From contig NZ_CP133778.1 of assembly GCF_034347405.1 (NCBI RefSeq), positions 682,001 through 746,000 on the forward strand: a DNA stretch of 64,000 bases, in the 5' to 3' direction. The stretch's first letter is position 1. Each line of letters begins with the position of its first letter. The notes under the pieces were generated by a model that was given only the letters and a program-made list of their open reading frames with translations, was not told where the DNA came from and searched no databases. The DNA comes from Pseudomonas sp. CCC3.1. Its GTDB lineage: Bacteria; Pseudomonadota; Gammaproteobacteria; Pseudomonadales; Pseudomonadaceae. The position numbers and the translations under genes are program-made. This document shows positions 7,955 through 16,167 of this stretch, piece by piece.

Positions 7955-8997
7955 AGGTGTTCCTCCAGCAGGCGCCAGCGCAGTTTTTCACCGGCGCGCA
8001 GCGGAATTACGTTCAACTCGCCGAAAGGCAGGCTGGTTGGGGCGGTCCACTCTTCGCGAACCAGAGTAATCTGTTCGGTACTCGGTGCCAGGCCATAGAA
8101 GCGCGGGCCGTTGAGGCTGGCGAAGGCTTCTAGTTTGTCCAGCGCATTGCGCTGTTCAAAGGCTTCGGCGTACATCTCGATGGCCGCATAAGCGGTATAG
8201 CAACCAGCGCAGCCACAGGCCGCTTCTTTGGCATGCTGGGCATGAGGCGCCGAATCGGTACCCAGGAAGAACTTCTCGCTGCCGCCGGTGGCCGCATCCA
8301 GCAGAGCTTCCTGATGGGTGTTGCGCTTGAGAATCGGCAGGCAATAGAAGTGTGGGCGGATACCGCCGACTAGCATGTGGTTCCGGTTGTAAAGCAGGTG
8401 GTGCGCGGTGATGGTGGCGCCTACATTGGCCGAGGATTCGTTGACGAACTGCACAGCGTCAGCGGTCGTGATGTGCTCGAACACCACTTTCAATGCAGGG
8501 AAGCGTTCTACAACGCGACGCATGTGCTCGTCGATGAAGATCTTTTCGCGATCGAACACATCGACATTGGCGCGAGTCACTTCGCCGTGGATCAGCAAGG
8601 GCATGCCGACTTCAGCCATGGTTTCGAGGACCGGGAAGATCGCATCGATGCTGGTTACGCCAGAGTCGGAGTTGGTCGTTGCGCCAGCCGGATACAGCTT
8701 GGCAGCGTGGACGAAGCCGCTGGCTTTGGCCGTGCGAATGTCTTCAGGCCGTGTTCGGTCTGTGAGGTAGAGCACCATCAGGGGCTCGAAGCGGCTACCA
8801 GCCGGGCGAGCAGCCAGAATGCGCTGTCGATAGGCATCGGCTTCGGCAGCATTACGCACCGGAGGTACCAGGTTGGGCATGATGATGGCGCGGCCAAAGG
8901 TGCGCGCAACATCCGCCACAGTGTGAGGCAACACAGCACCATCGCGAAGATGAATGTGCCAGTCGTCGGGACGCAGCAGGGTCAGGCGGTCAGACAT
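7951..8997 (-). CDS. pyrC: Dihydroorotase PyrC
   Basis: Zinc amidohydrolase that closes carbamoyl-aspartate to dihydroorotate in pyrimidine synthesis. The metal-binding HIHLRDG is at residues 14-20; LIHGEV, FEHITT and the LGTDSAPH metal-ligand block follow in order. At 348 residues it is the short class II (E. coli PyrC) type. The frame remains open 20 codons upstream, but MSDRLTLLRPDDWH is the conserved start and follows a GGGGATTCC stretch. It is first in a pyrC-rnt unit with a four-base overlap. Confidence 0.95.
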   Translation of the reverse strand: MSDRLTLLRPDDWHIHLRDGAVLPHTVADVARTFGRAIIMPNLVPPVRNAAEADAYRQRILAARPAGSRFEPLMVLYLTDRTRPEDIRTAKASGFVHAAKLYPAGATTNSDSGVTSIDAIFPVLETMAEVGMPLLIHGEVTRANVDVFDREKIFIDEHMRRVVERFPALKVVFEHITTADAVQFVNESSANVGATITAHHLLYNRNHMLVGGIRPHFYCLPILKRNTHQEALLDAATGGSEKFFLGTDSAPHAQHAKEAACGCAGCYTAYAAIEMYAEAFEQRNALDKLEAFASLNGPRFYGLAPSTEQITLVREEWTAPTSLPFGELNVIPLRAGEKLRWRLLEEHL

Positions 8998-9152
8998 TGG
9001 GGATTCCAGGCGGGTCGAACTGATGCGAATGCTACCGGAAAAGACTCTGTCAGGCACTCGCTATCAAGTTTTGTACGCACTATCCGATATAACCAGGGTA
9101 TGCCGTAAAACTGTGGACTGGTTTTTTGCAGTGCACGCCTGTGGAGCCCCCT

Positions 9153-10058
9153 GTGCGTCAACGTTATTTCATTCTGCTCAGCCTGTTTGCCAGCTTTCCT
9201 TGCCTGGCCCTGACTTTCCAGACCCGTCTGGAGAATGTTGAGTGGAAAGTAGAGGGCGACAAATTCGAGTGTCGGCTCATTCAGCCCATTACCGATTTCG
9301 GTTCAGGAGTTTTTGTGCGCCGCGCCGGAGAACAGGCTGTTTTCCGTCTCAATGCGTACAACTCCGTGTTGGGCGAGGGCTCTGCGACATTGCTGGCAGC
9401 GGCGGCGCCATGGCAGCCGGGGCGGGGTGATATTGATTTGGGGGCGGTATGGATCGGGCGCGGCAATGTGCTTTTTAACAGCTCCCAGGCGCAGGCCGGG
9501 CGTTTGTTTCGAGGTTTGCTGGAGGGGCGTAGCCCGCTGGTCAGGCACTATTCGCCTACCAGTGGCTTGTCGGAGGTCCGACTGTTGCCTGTCAAGTTTC
9601 GTCAGGCGTATGGCGATTACGAAGCGTGTACTGCCAAGTTGTTGCCAAAGAATTTTGAGCAAGTGCGCCAAAGCCAGGTCGGTTTTCCTGGGGGCGGGAT
9701 TGAGCTTGACGTCAACGCCAAGGTCAACCTGCACGTCATGCTGGAGTACATGAAGGCCGACCCGACGGTTAACCACATCCTGCTTGAAGGATATTCAGAT
9801 AACGTGGGTAATCGTCTGACCAATCGTGAGCTGTCACGGCGCAGGGCGTTGGCGGTGATGAACTACTTCAAGGAAAACGGCATCCAGGAGTCGCAGATAA
9901 CGATGCGTTTTCACGGTGAGCAGTACCCATTGGCGCCTAATAACAATGCGGCCAATCGTGCGAAGAACCGCCGGGTCAGCGTGCGTCTGGAGCGTGTGCC
10001 GGAGCCTGAAAAGACTGCCCCGAGCGTGGGAGTAGTCAACCCTGCGACTCTGTCCTGA
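9153..10058 (+). CDS. motY: Flagellar stator-associated protein MotY (OmpA-like C-terminus)
   Basis: About 301 residues with a signal peptide at the N-terminus (hydrophobic ILLSLFASFPCLA), a MotY-type N-domain, and a C-terminal OmpA-like peptidoglycan-binding domain (LEGYSDNVGNRLTNRELSRRRA and NRRVSVRLE). MotY helps anchor the MotAB or MotCD stators around the basal body. The identity rests partly on position: P. aeruginosa motY lies between pyrC and argG, as here. I chose the GTG at 9153, six bases after GGAG. Alternative in-frame starts upstream (GTG 9141, TTG 9126) lack a ribosome site. Confidence 0.85.
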   Translation: MRQRYFILLSLFASFPCLALTFQTRLENVEWKVEGDKFECRLIQPITDFGSGVFVRRAGEQAVFRLNAYNSVLGEGSATLLAAAAPWQPGRGDIDLGAVWIGRGNVLFNSSQAQAGRLFRGLLEGRSPLVRHYSPTSGLSEVRLLPVKFRQAYGDYEACTAKLLPKNFEQVRQSQVGFPGGGIELDVNAKVNLHVMLEYMKADPTVNHILLEGYSDNVGNRLTNRELSRRRALAVMNYFKENGIQESQITMRFHGEQYPLAPNNNAANRAKNRRVSVRLERVPEPEKTAPSVGVVNPATLS

Positions 10059-10091
10059 TGTCCAAGTCCGGGTCGTGTTGTTGAAACTTAC

Positions 10092-10133
10092 TGTCGCTTT
10101 GTCGTCTTAAGCTGTCGCCCCTCTGTAAATTCA
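10092..10133 (+). promoter_or_regulatory. Tandem ArgR operator (ARG boxes) upstream of argG
   Basis: TGTCGC occurs at 10092 and again at 10113, exactly 21 bases apart. The second unit continues with eight bases and AA, a full match to the ArgR half-site consensus; the first has CT in place of AA. The pair sits 55-95 bases before the argG start, suited to repression by ArgR. Confidence 0.65.
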
Positions 10134-10186
10134 CCCACGCGAGCGGTAGACTGTTCGGCTTTTCGAACAACCCGTGGAGTGATGGC

Positions 10187-11404
10187 ATGGCGGACGTAAA
10201 CAAGGTCGTTCTGGCTTATTCGGGCGGCCTGGACACTTCGGTGATCCTCAAGTGGCTGCAGGATACTTATAACTGTGAAGTCGTAACCTTTACCGCTGAC
10301 CTGGGTCAGGGCGAAGAGGTTGAGCCTGCACGCGCCAAGGCGCAAGCCATGGGCGTCAAGGAAATCTACATTGACGACCTGCGCGAAGAATTTGTTCGTG
10401 ACTTCGTGTTCCCGATGTTCCGTGCCAACACCGTTTATGAAGGCGAGTACCTGCTGGGTACCTCCATTGCTCGTCCGCTGATTGCCAAGCGTCTGATCGA
10501 AATCGCCAACGAAACCGGCGCTGATGCCATTTCTCACGGCGCAACAGGCAAGGGCAATGATCAGGTTCGTTTTGAACTGGGTGCCTACGCCCTCAAGCCA
10601 GGCGTGAAAGTGATCGCACCGTGGCGTGAATGGGACCTGCTCTCCCGTGAAAAACTGATGGATTACGCTGAAAAGCATGCAATCCCGATCGAGCGTCACG
10701 GCAAGAAAAAATCCCCGTATTCGATGGATGCCAATCTGCTGCACATCTCCTATGAAGGCGGCGTGCTGGAAGACACCTGGACCGAGCACGAAGAAGACAT
10801 GTGGAAATGGACCGTTTCTCCGGAAAACGCTCCTGACAAGCCGCAGTACCTGGAGCTGACCTACCGCAACGGCGACATCGTTGCGCTGGACGGTGTTGAA
10901 ATGACCCCGGCCACTGTTCTGGCAACGCTGAACCGTATCGGTGGCGAACACGGTATCGGCCGTCTCGACATCGTTGAGAACCGTTATGTCGGCATGAAGT
11001 CCCGTGGTTGCTACGAAACCCCGGGCGGCACCATCATGCTGCGTGCTCATCGTGCAATCGAATCGATTACTCTGGACCGTGAAGTGGCACACCTCAAAGA
11101 CGAGTTGATGCCTAAGTACGCCAGCCTGATCTACACCGGTTACTGGTGGAGCCCTGAGCGTTTGATGTTGCAACAAATGATTGATGCTTCTCAGGCCCAC
11201 GTTAATGGTGTGGTACGTCTGAAATTGTACAAAGGCAATGTGATTGTTACCGGTCGCAAGTCTGACGAATCGCTGTTTGATGCAAACATTGCAACCTTCG
11301 AAGAAGATGGCGGTGCTTACAATCAGGCTGACGCTGCAGGCTTCATCAAGTTAAATGCCTTGCGCATGCGCATTGCTGCGAACAAAGGCCGCAAGTTGTT
11401 CTGA
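10187..11404 (+). CDS. argG: Argininosuccinate synthase
   Basis: ArgG condenses citrulline and aspartate with ATP to argininosuccinate. The N-type ATP pyrophosphatase loop YSGGLDTS is at residues 11-18; the aspartate/citrulline-binding blocks SHGATGKGNDQVRFE and SPYSMDANLLHISYEGG follow. Length is 405 residues, the standard type I size. The ATG at 10187 is preceded by GTGGAGTG. With argF at 3.6-4.6 kb, two arginine genes flank this block, each behind tandem ARG boxes. A strong terminator follows. Confidence 0.97.
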   Translation: MADVNKVVLAYSGGLDTSVILKWLQDTYNCEVVTFTADLGQGEEVEPARAKAQAMGVKEIYIDDLREEFVRDFVFPMFRANTVYEGEYLLGTSIARPLIAKRLIEIANETGADAISHGATGKGNDQVRFELGAYALKPGVKVIAPWREWDLLSREKLMDYAEKHAIPIERHGKKKSPYSMDANLLHISYEGGVLEDTWTEHEEDMWKWTVSPENAPDKPQYLELTYRNGDIVALDGVEMTPATVLATLNRIGGEHGIGRLDIVENRYVGMKSRGCYETPGGTIMLRAHRAIESITLDREVAHLKDELMPKYASLIYTGYWWSPERLMLQQMIDASQAHVNGVVRLKLYKGNVIVTGRKSDESLFDANIATFEEDGGAYNQADAAGFIKLNALRMRIAANKGRKLF

Positions 11405-11418
11405 TTCGTATCACGCAT

Positions 11419-11449
11419 AAAAAAACCCGACCTTTGGTCGGGTTTTTTT
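11419..11449 (+). terminator. Intrinsic terminator after argG
   Basis: A7, stem ACCCGACC / GGTCGGGT and T7, beginning 15 bases after the argG stop. It marks the boundary to the low-GC patch. Confidence 0.9.
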
Positions 11450-11478
11450 ATGCGTGAAGTTATTTGAATAAATGTCCA

Positions 11479-12264
11479 TTAAACGCAGTGCGAGCTCAAG
11501 GTATTCAGTTGGCGAGTTTCGGTGTTGTAGGTAATGACTGTTGCCTCGCTTAGATGTGGCGTCAGGGCAGGGTCGAGATAACGCTGTTGTTGTCCAAACA
11601 GTGTGCTGGTATCTGACGGGCTATTTGTCAGTAGCAGCAGTACATCACTCTTGTGGAGTTTGTCTTTTTGCGGATGCGCTATTTCGTAATAGGCCTGCAA
11701 AATATCACTCAATGAGTGGTCGTGTTTCAGTTGCAAAGCCGGATGGCTTAAATCGATCAAGTGCAGGCTGCTTAGTTCACTTTCATTCAGCAACAGGTGA
11801 GGTTGTTCAAGGGGCGCAGTTGGTGGCACTGCGGTCGGCATTTTAAAATTCGAGTCGTAGTCTCGATGTCCTTGTGGCAGAAAGATGAAGTTCTGGGGGG
11901 GGGACGAAATAAATTTCATGCTTGATTTTGGTGTCTGTATCGAAGGTTGCTCAGTCGGAATGTCTGGTTTTTTTGTGGATGATGCCGATTTGGCATGAGT
12001 TGAGTGTGCACGTGTCGGGGATGCTTCGCGGCTTTTCTCTTTGGAATAGTCTGAAGGTCTGTAAAGTGTTTCATTATTAAAATTCAGGGTTAGGAAAAAA
12101 AGCGTTATTAAAACAGAAGGGAATACAATCAAGAACCAGACATAGATTTTCTGATTTTCCGTGTCGATATAAGGCAGGGAAACCGCTGCAGATGCTTCAG
12201 TTAGCATTGAGAAAATAGCGATGACGGTAAGGGGGTTATTAACGTGGATTTTATTTTTAATCAT
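11479..12264 (-). CDS. Unknown protein with two membrane segments and a Ser/Thr/Pro-rich linker
   Basis: About 261 residues that I do not recognise. Two hydrophobic helices lie at about residues 10-30 and 40-62, with a short loop between. A polar Ser/Thr/Pro/Lys-rich linker (about 70-150) is followed by a more ordered C-terminal domain rich in Leu and His with a LLLTNSPSDTSTLFGQQQRY block. The ATG at 12264 has a weak AGG eight bases upstream; an ATG eight codons earlier is also possible. Codon use is A+T-rich compared with argG, so the gene may have been acquired recently. Its C-terminal half may be cytoplasmic or periplasmic depending on topology. No function is proposed. Confidence 0.7.
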   Translation of the reverse strand: MIKNKIHVNNPLTVIAIFSMLTEASAAVSLPYIDTENQKIYVWFLIVFPSVLITLFFLTLNFNNETLYRPSDYSKEKSREASPTRAHSTHAKSASSTKKPDIPTEQPSIQTPKSSMKFISSPPQNFIFLPQGHRDYDSNFKMPTAVPPTAPLEQPHLLLNESELSSLHLIDLSHPALQLKHDHSLSDILQAYYEIAHPQKDKLHKSDVLLLLTNSPSDTSTLFGQQQRYLDPALTPHLSEATVITYNTETRQLNTLSSHCV

Positions 12265-12289
12265 GGTGGGGCCTATGTGAAATGTCATG

Positions 12290-13280
12290 TTGTAAGTATG
12301 CCGCTCTAGTGGGTCGTAGAGAATGGAGGCGGCTATTTGTATTGGCGGTTATCTGTTCTTTCTGGTTTTTAGTGTAATTGTGCTTTTTGTAAGATTATCT
12401 TTTAGTAAATTTAGTCCGGTATTTTTGAAATCGCAAACCTAAAATGTGTTGTATTCATTATTTCTATAGATGTTTCAATTGACTTCAGTTGTGTTTGTTT
12501 TTTTTGTAGGAGAAGTCCTTGTGTGGGTTGGATCTAAATTAAGAGTTGTTAGTGTTTTTATGTAGTGCTGTGTAGGTTTTGTGCTGGTAAGTGTCGTTGT
12601 CGATGTTTTGGCTGTTGAGATTGTATCAAGAGATAACTTTTTATAAAAAATGGCGCAGGAAAGGCGGGTGGGCACGGGCGCTCCGTTATTGGTTCCTAGG
12701 GGGTTTCTGAATGCCTTGTAGCCTTTTTCTTTAACTACGAGATGGTAATATTTTTTTCTAAAAAAAGAGTAGATTCCAACGGGTCTTATAAGCGGGCTTG
12801 GTATCTGGGTGGTATGGTTTTTCTATATAAGTTTCATTGTGAGGGGGTGTGCAAGATTTTTTAATGTTTGGGTAGATGCTTTTGGTTTTTGTATGTGGTT
12901 ATTTTTAATAGGTAGTGGAACGCATGAGGGTTGTACTGGTGAGCTGTTGTTTAGGGTTTATGTTAGAAGCTGATGATAGTGCTCGAGCTAGGAGGGCTTT
13001 TAAGATGTAAGTCGATGCGTTTTCTGTCGGGCGTATAAAGATATTTCCGGTAATCAATAGAATTGTTGTGCGAAGTATAAAAATTTCCCTGTGTGTGTTT
13101 TCTCATTGTTCGATTTCAGAGAGAGGTATGGCGAAAAGTTTATCTTTGTGAGTGATTTTTTTGTAGGGTTGATCTTTATTGTTTGTAGGAAATGTCTTTG
13201 GTTGTTGGTGCTTGGGGGGGACGCTATGCCCAGGGTGTTGTGACTAGGCTATTGTGCTGACTCTAAAATTCGAACAGCGA
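12290..13280. other. About 1 kb without genes, strongly G+T-skewed on the + strand
   Basis: No convincing coding frame in either direction. On the + strand cytosine is rare: I count 5, 3, 2 and 3 C per 60 bases in lines 12481, 12541, 12841 and 13141, and T and G dominate. The only longer frame (12475-12675, minus) would encode a Thr-rich low-complexity peptide produced by this composition. A 28-codon frame at 12924-13010 has no recognisable family. The promoter of the response regulator at 13297 must lie at the right end. It may be a decayed gene or foreign DNA. Confidence 0.6.
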
Positions 13281-13296
13281 TAAATTGGAATTACCC

Positions 13297-13923
13297 ATGA
13301 ATAAAGTGCTGATCGTGGATGATCATCCTGTAATTCGTCTTGCTGTGCGTATGCTCATGGAACGACATGGCTACGAAGTTATAGCTGAGACGGATAATGG
13401 AGTGGATGCTTTGCAACTGGCGCGTGAACATGCGCCGGATATTGTAATTTTGGATATTGGAATTCCCAAGCTTGATGGGCTTGAAGTCATTGCGCGGCTG
13501 TCAACACCGGCGGTTCCCATCAAGGTGCTGGTGCTGACTTCGCAAGCGCCTGGCCATTTTTCAATGCGCTGTATGCAAGCAGGTGCTGCCGGATATGTGT
13601 GTAAACAGCAGGATTTGACCGAGCTATTGAGCGCCATTAAGGCTGTACTTTCAGGCTACAGTTATTTTCCTAATCAAGCGTTGCACTCTGTGCGTGCAAG
13701 CTTGGGGAATGCCAGTGAGGCCGATATGGTCAATCGTCTTTCGGGGCGAGAAATGATGGTGTTGCAGCAACTGGCACGAGGTAAGAGCAATAAAGAAATA
13801 GCGGATGGCATGTTTCTGAGCAATAAAACAGTCAGTACCTATAAAACGCGGCTTCTGCTCAAGCTTAATGCGCGCTCGCTGGTTGATCTCATCGAGTTGG
13901 CACAGCGTAACGGTTTGGTGTGA
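13297..13923 (+). CDS. Orphan response regulator, BvgA/EvgA type (NarL/FixJ family)
   Basis: A 208-residue two-domain regulator. The receiver carries the acidic pair D8/D9 and phosphoacceptor D53 in ILDIGIPKLDG; the C-terminal LuxR-type helix-turn-helix includes KSNKEIADGMFLSNKTVSTYKTRLL. The sequence resembles Bordetella BvgA and E. coli EvgA strongly along its whole length, including SNKTVSTYK, the recognition-helix signature of this subgroup. The ATG at 13297 follows GGAA by six bases. No sensor kinase gene lies within this window, so the phosphate donor is elsewhere. It adjoins a low-GC gene-free island. The regulated genes are unknown. Confidence 0.88.
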   Translation: MNKVLIVDDHPVIRLAVRMLMERHGYEVIAETDNGVDALQLAREHAPDIVILDIGIPKLDGLEVIARLSTPAVPIKVLVLTSQAPGHFSMRCMQAGAAGYVCKQQDLTELLSAIKAVLSGYSYFPNQALHSVRASLGNASEADMVNRLSGREMMVLQQLARGKSNKEIADGMFLSNKTVSTYKTRLLLKLNARSLVDLIELAQRNGLV

Positions 13924-13967
13924 GCTGCAAGGCCGAGGAGAAGTTTTCTCTTGGGGCCCAAAAAAAC

Positions 13968-13995
13968 AAAAAAGCCTCCGGTTGAGGAGGCTTTT
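13968..13995. terminator. Intrinsic terminator between the response regulator and PA3496-type gene
   Basis: Stem GCCTCC / GGAGGC with an A-tract before and TTTTA after, between convergent genes; usable from both strands. Confidence 0.82.
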
Positions 13996-14004
13996 AGGGC
14001 TGCG

Positions 14005-14196
14005 CTAAATTTTATAGTCCTTTAGGCCGCCATCCAGTTCCCTTTGGAGCCTTCTTTTTTCCAGGTAATCATCTACTTCACGCCTTTTTGCCAAATTGGT
14101 TTTAGCGACCTCGACTTTCGTGTCCTCCTGCTCGGTCACTTGAACACCCTCTTCATCGTCGGTATCAACTACCAATTGTTCTTTGCCAGTGCTCAT
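14005..14196 (-). CDS. Small acidic PA3496-type protein, putative envelope integrity
   Basis: A 63-residue highly charged protein: an acidic front (DTDDEEGVQVTEQED) followed by a Lys/Arg-rich helical stretch (LAKRREVDDYLEKRRLQRE). The size, composition and place next to nth match the PA3496 family of Pseudomonas, described in databases as putative envelope integrity proteins. The ATG at 14196 follows GGAG by eight bases; a GTG three codons earlier overlaps that ribosome site and is less likely. No membrane segment or signal peptide is visible, so the assigned role is uncertain. Confidence 0.75.
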   Translation of the reverse strand: MSTGKEQLVVDTDDEEGVQVTEQEDTKVEVAKTNLAKRREVDDYLEKRRLQRELDGGLKDYKI

Positions 14197-14302
14197 TCTG
14201 TTCACTCCAGGCTAAGACATTCCATGGCGCCCCTTATAGCGATAAACGCTGTACGGGTAAAAAAGTTTTTCTCAATCGATCCTCCCCTAAAACCTCTATT
14301 GC

Positions 14303-14941
14303 TCAATCGTCGGAGGTTTTTTGCTTGAAATCACACAGGTCTTCGATGCGGCAGCTACCGCAGCGGGGCTTGCGCGCCTGACACACGTAGCGGCCATGCA
14401 AGATGAGCCAGTGATGGGCATCCAGCAGGTAAGGCTTAGGTACGAACTTCATTAATTGCTTTTCGACCTCCACTACATTTTTGCCTGGCGCGATCCCTGT
14501 TCGGTTGCTGACCCTGAAAATATGGGTGTCTACGGCCATGGTCAGCTGTCTAAAGGCAGTATTGAGTACCACGTTTGCTGTTTTGCGCCCCACGCCCGGT
14601 AGCGCCTCGAGAGCTTCGCGTGTTTGCGGAACTTCGCTGCCGTGCCGTTCGATCAATAGGCGGCATGTCTCAATCACATTCTTGGCCTTGCTGTTATACA
14701 GACCGATGGTTTTGATGTAGTCCGAGAGTCCGTCGACTCCCAAAGCGTAGATGGCTTCTGGCGTATTGGCGACCGGAAACAGCTTGGCCATGGCCTTGTT
14801 CACGCTCACGTCAGTGGCTTGAGCAGACAAAATCACCGCTATCAGTAATTCGAAAGGTGATGAATAGGCCAGTTCAGTCTTTGGCTCTGGGTTTTCTTCG
14901 TGAAACCGACGAAATATCTCAAGGCGCTTTGCGGTGTTCAT
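14303..14941 (-). CDS. nth: Endonuclease III
   Basis: DNA glycosylase/AP lyase that removes oxidised pyrimidines in base-excision repair. The helix-hairpin-helix is LPGVGRKTANVV with catalytic K120, and the catalytic aspartate is D138. The [4Fe-4S] cysteines are C187, C194, C197 and C203, the same numbers as in E. coli Nth. Length is 212 residues. The start MNTAKRLEIF at 14941 is the family start; four codons further upstream remain open. It is downstream of rnfB on the same strand, 55 bases apart, as at the end of rnf operons in other gamma-proteobacteria. Confidence 0.96.
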   Translation of the reverse strand: MNTAKRLEIFRRFHEENPEPKTELAYSSPFELLIAVILSAQATDVSVNKAMAKLFPVANTPEAIYALGVDGLSDYIKTIGLYNSKAKNVIETCRLLIERHGSEVPQTREALEALPGVGRKTANVVLNTAFRQLTMAVDTHIFRVSNRTGIAPGKNVVEVEKQLMKFVPKPYLLDAHHWLILHGRYVCQARKPRCGSCRIEDLCDFKQKTSDD

Positions 14942-15008
14942 GGGTAAAAACATTTCCTAAAGAGCGATCCGTTACACGAAGAAAAGCGTATCTCGTGGCA
15001 GACAGCTA

Positions 15009-15992
15009 TCAGCTTTTGAGGAGGGCTAGGGCGTTGAGCGTCAATTCTGCCTGGGTTACAGCGTCATTCAAGAGCGCGAGTTCGGTGCTGGTGTGTGTTT
15101 GTGTCTGCGCCTTTTTAAGTTCTGCGCGGCGCATGGCCAACTGGATTTTTGCGCGCTTGAGTTCTGCATTGTTGGTGCTTGGCTCAGGCACTGGAATCTC
15201 TGGAACAGCCTCCAGTTGTACCAAGGCTTGTTCAGCTGACTCAAATTGCCTTTGAAGGGCTACCAATTGCGCTTGTTGCTGTGCCGTTGGCGGATGGCCA
15301 AAGGCTTTGAGGGATTTGTGCAGTTGTGCGCGAGCCATTGCGAGAGTGACTTTGGCTTTTTTTAGCGCCGCATCGCCTAGGCTCGACGGTTGCGCCAGCG
15401 GACTTGCAAGCGGTAAGACGTTGTCAGGCACTCGCTGAGCCCGCGCCAAGCGCTCTGCCTGTCGCAGATGCTCTTCACGACTAAGGCGCTCGTCACGTCG
15501 CTCGTAGCGGCTTCGCGCATGGTCACGCTTGTGAGCGCGTGCATTGAACTGTTCTGCTGCCTGCGCAAGCCCGCCGACAATCGGCACCACATTGACGGGG
15601 AGCGGGTGCATTTCTATGCAGTCCACAGGGCAGGGGGCGACGCACAGGTCGCAACCGGTGCATTCATCGATAATCACCGTGTGCATGAGCTTGGCAGCGC
15701 CGAGAATTGCGTCAACAGGGCAGGCTTGAATGCATTTGGTGCAGCCAATGCACTCGGCTTCGCGAATGTAAGCCACTTGTGCCGGTGCGCGGCCGCGCTC
15801 GGTGTCCAGCGCCACAACCGGAATGTTCAGCAGATTGGCCAGTGCGGCGATTGTTTCGGCGCCTCCGGGAGGGCATTTGTTAATGGCCTCTCCCTGGCTT
15901 ATGCCTTGTGCATAGGGTTTACAGCCGGGATGACCGCATTTTCCGCATTGGGTCTGCGGCAATAAAGCGTCAATACGTTGAATCAGGCTCAT
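15009..15992 (-). CDS. rnfB: RnfB/RsxB-like iron-sulfur protein, solitary and without membrane anchor
   Basis: A 327-residue ferredoxin-type subunit. It opens MSLIQRIDALLPQTQCGKCG, so the [4Fe-4S] motif (C16, C19, C24, C40) begins where E. coli RsxB has already passed a transmembrane anchor: the anchor is absent here. Two [4Fe-4S] ferredoxin motifs follow (CIGCTKCIQACP and CTGCDLCVAPCP). The last 160 residues are an unusual Ala/Gln/Arg-rich, probably coiled-coil extension with a repeated pattern (ALKKAKVTLAMARAQLHKS and ELKRAKIQLAMRRAELKKA). The other Rnf subunits (A, C, D, G, E) are not in the window. Family is sure; the role as an Rnf complex member is doubtful. Confidence 0.85.
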   Translation of the reverse strand: MSLIQRIDALLPQTQCGKCGHPGCKPYAQGISQGEAINKCPPGGAETIAALANLLNIPVVALDTERGRAPAQVAYIREAECIGCTKCIQACPVDAILGAAKLMHTVIIDECTGCDLCVAPCPVDCIEMHPLPVNVVPIVGGLAQAAEQFNARAHKRDHARSRYERRDERLSREEHLRQAERLARAQRVPDNVLPLASPLAQPSSLGDAALKKAKVTLAMARAQLHKSLKAFGHPPTAQQQAQLVALQRQFESAEQALVQLEAVPEIPVPEPSTNNAELKRAKIQLAMRRAELKKAQTQTHTSTELALLNDAVTQAELTLNALALLKS

Positions 15993-16122
15993 GGTGTGAT
16001 CAGTCCAGCGACAGCGGGCCGCACCCGGGCGACAGTCATCCTGCGCAGCGAGTAATGAGTGCGAGGCGGTTAAACGAACGGCGCTGATTATCCGACAAGG
16101 CAGGAGGGGAGGCTACAACGAA

Positions 16123-16156
16123 CATCCGCCAACGGCCTGTAGGCCGTCAGCGGATG
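16123..16156. terminator. Inverted repeat after metG
   Basis: Nested arms CATCCGC / GCGGATG and ACGGCC / GGCCGT immediately downstream of the metG stop. There is no long T-tract, so it may be a processing or weak termination hairpin. Confidence 0.45.
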
Positions 16157-16167
16157 AAGAGGACGTG

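Noticed and set aside
10088..11200. Open frame of 370 codons on the minus strand
   Set aside because: Antisense to argG, which has full enzyme motifs.
12475..12675. Thr-rich 66-codon minus-strand frame
   Set aside because: A by-product of the C-poor composition of the + strand; low complexity and no ribosome site.
12924..13010. 28-codon frame in the skewed island
   Set aside because: Looks vaguely like a receiver-domain start but is too short and lacks conserved acidic residues in the right places.
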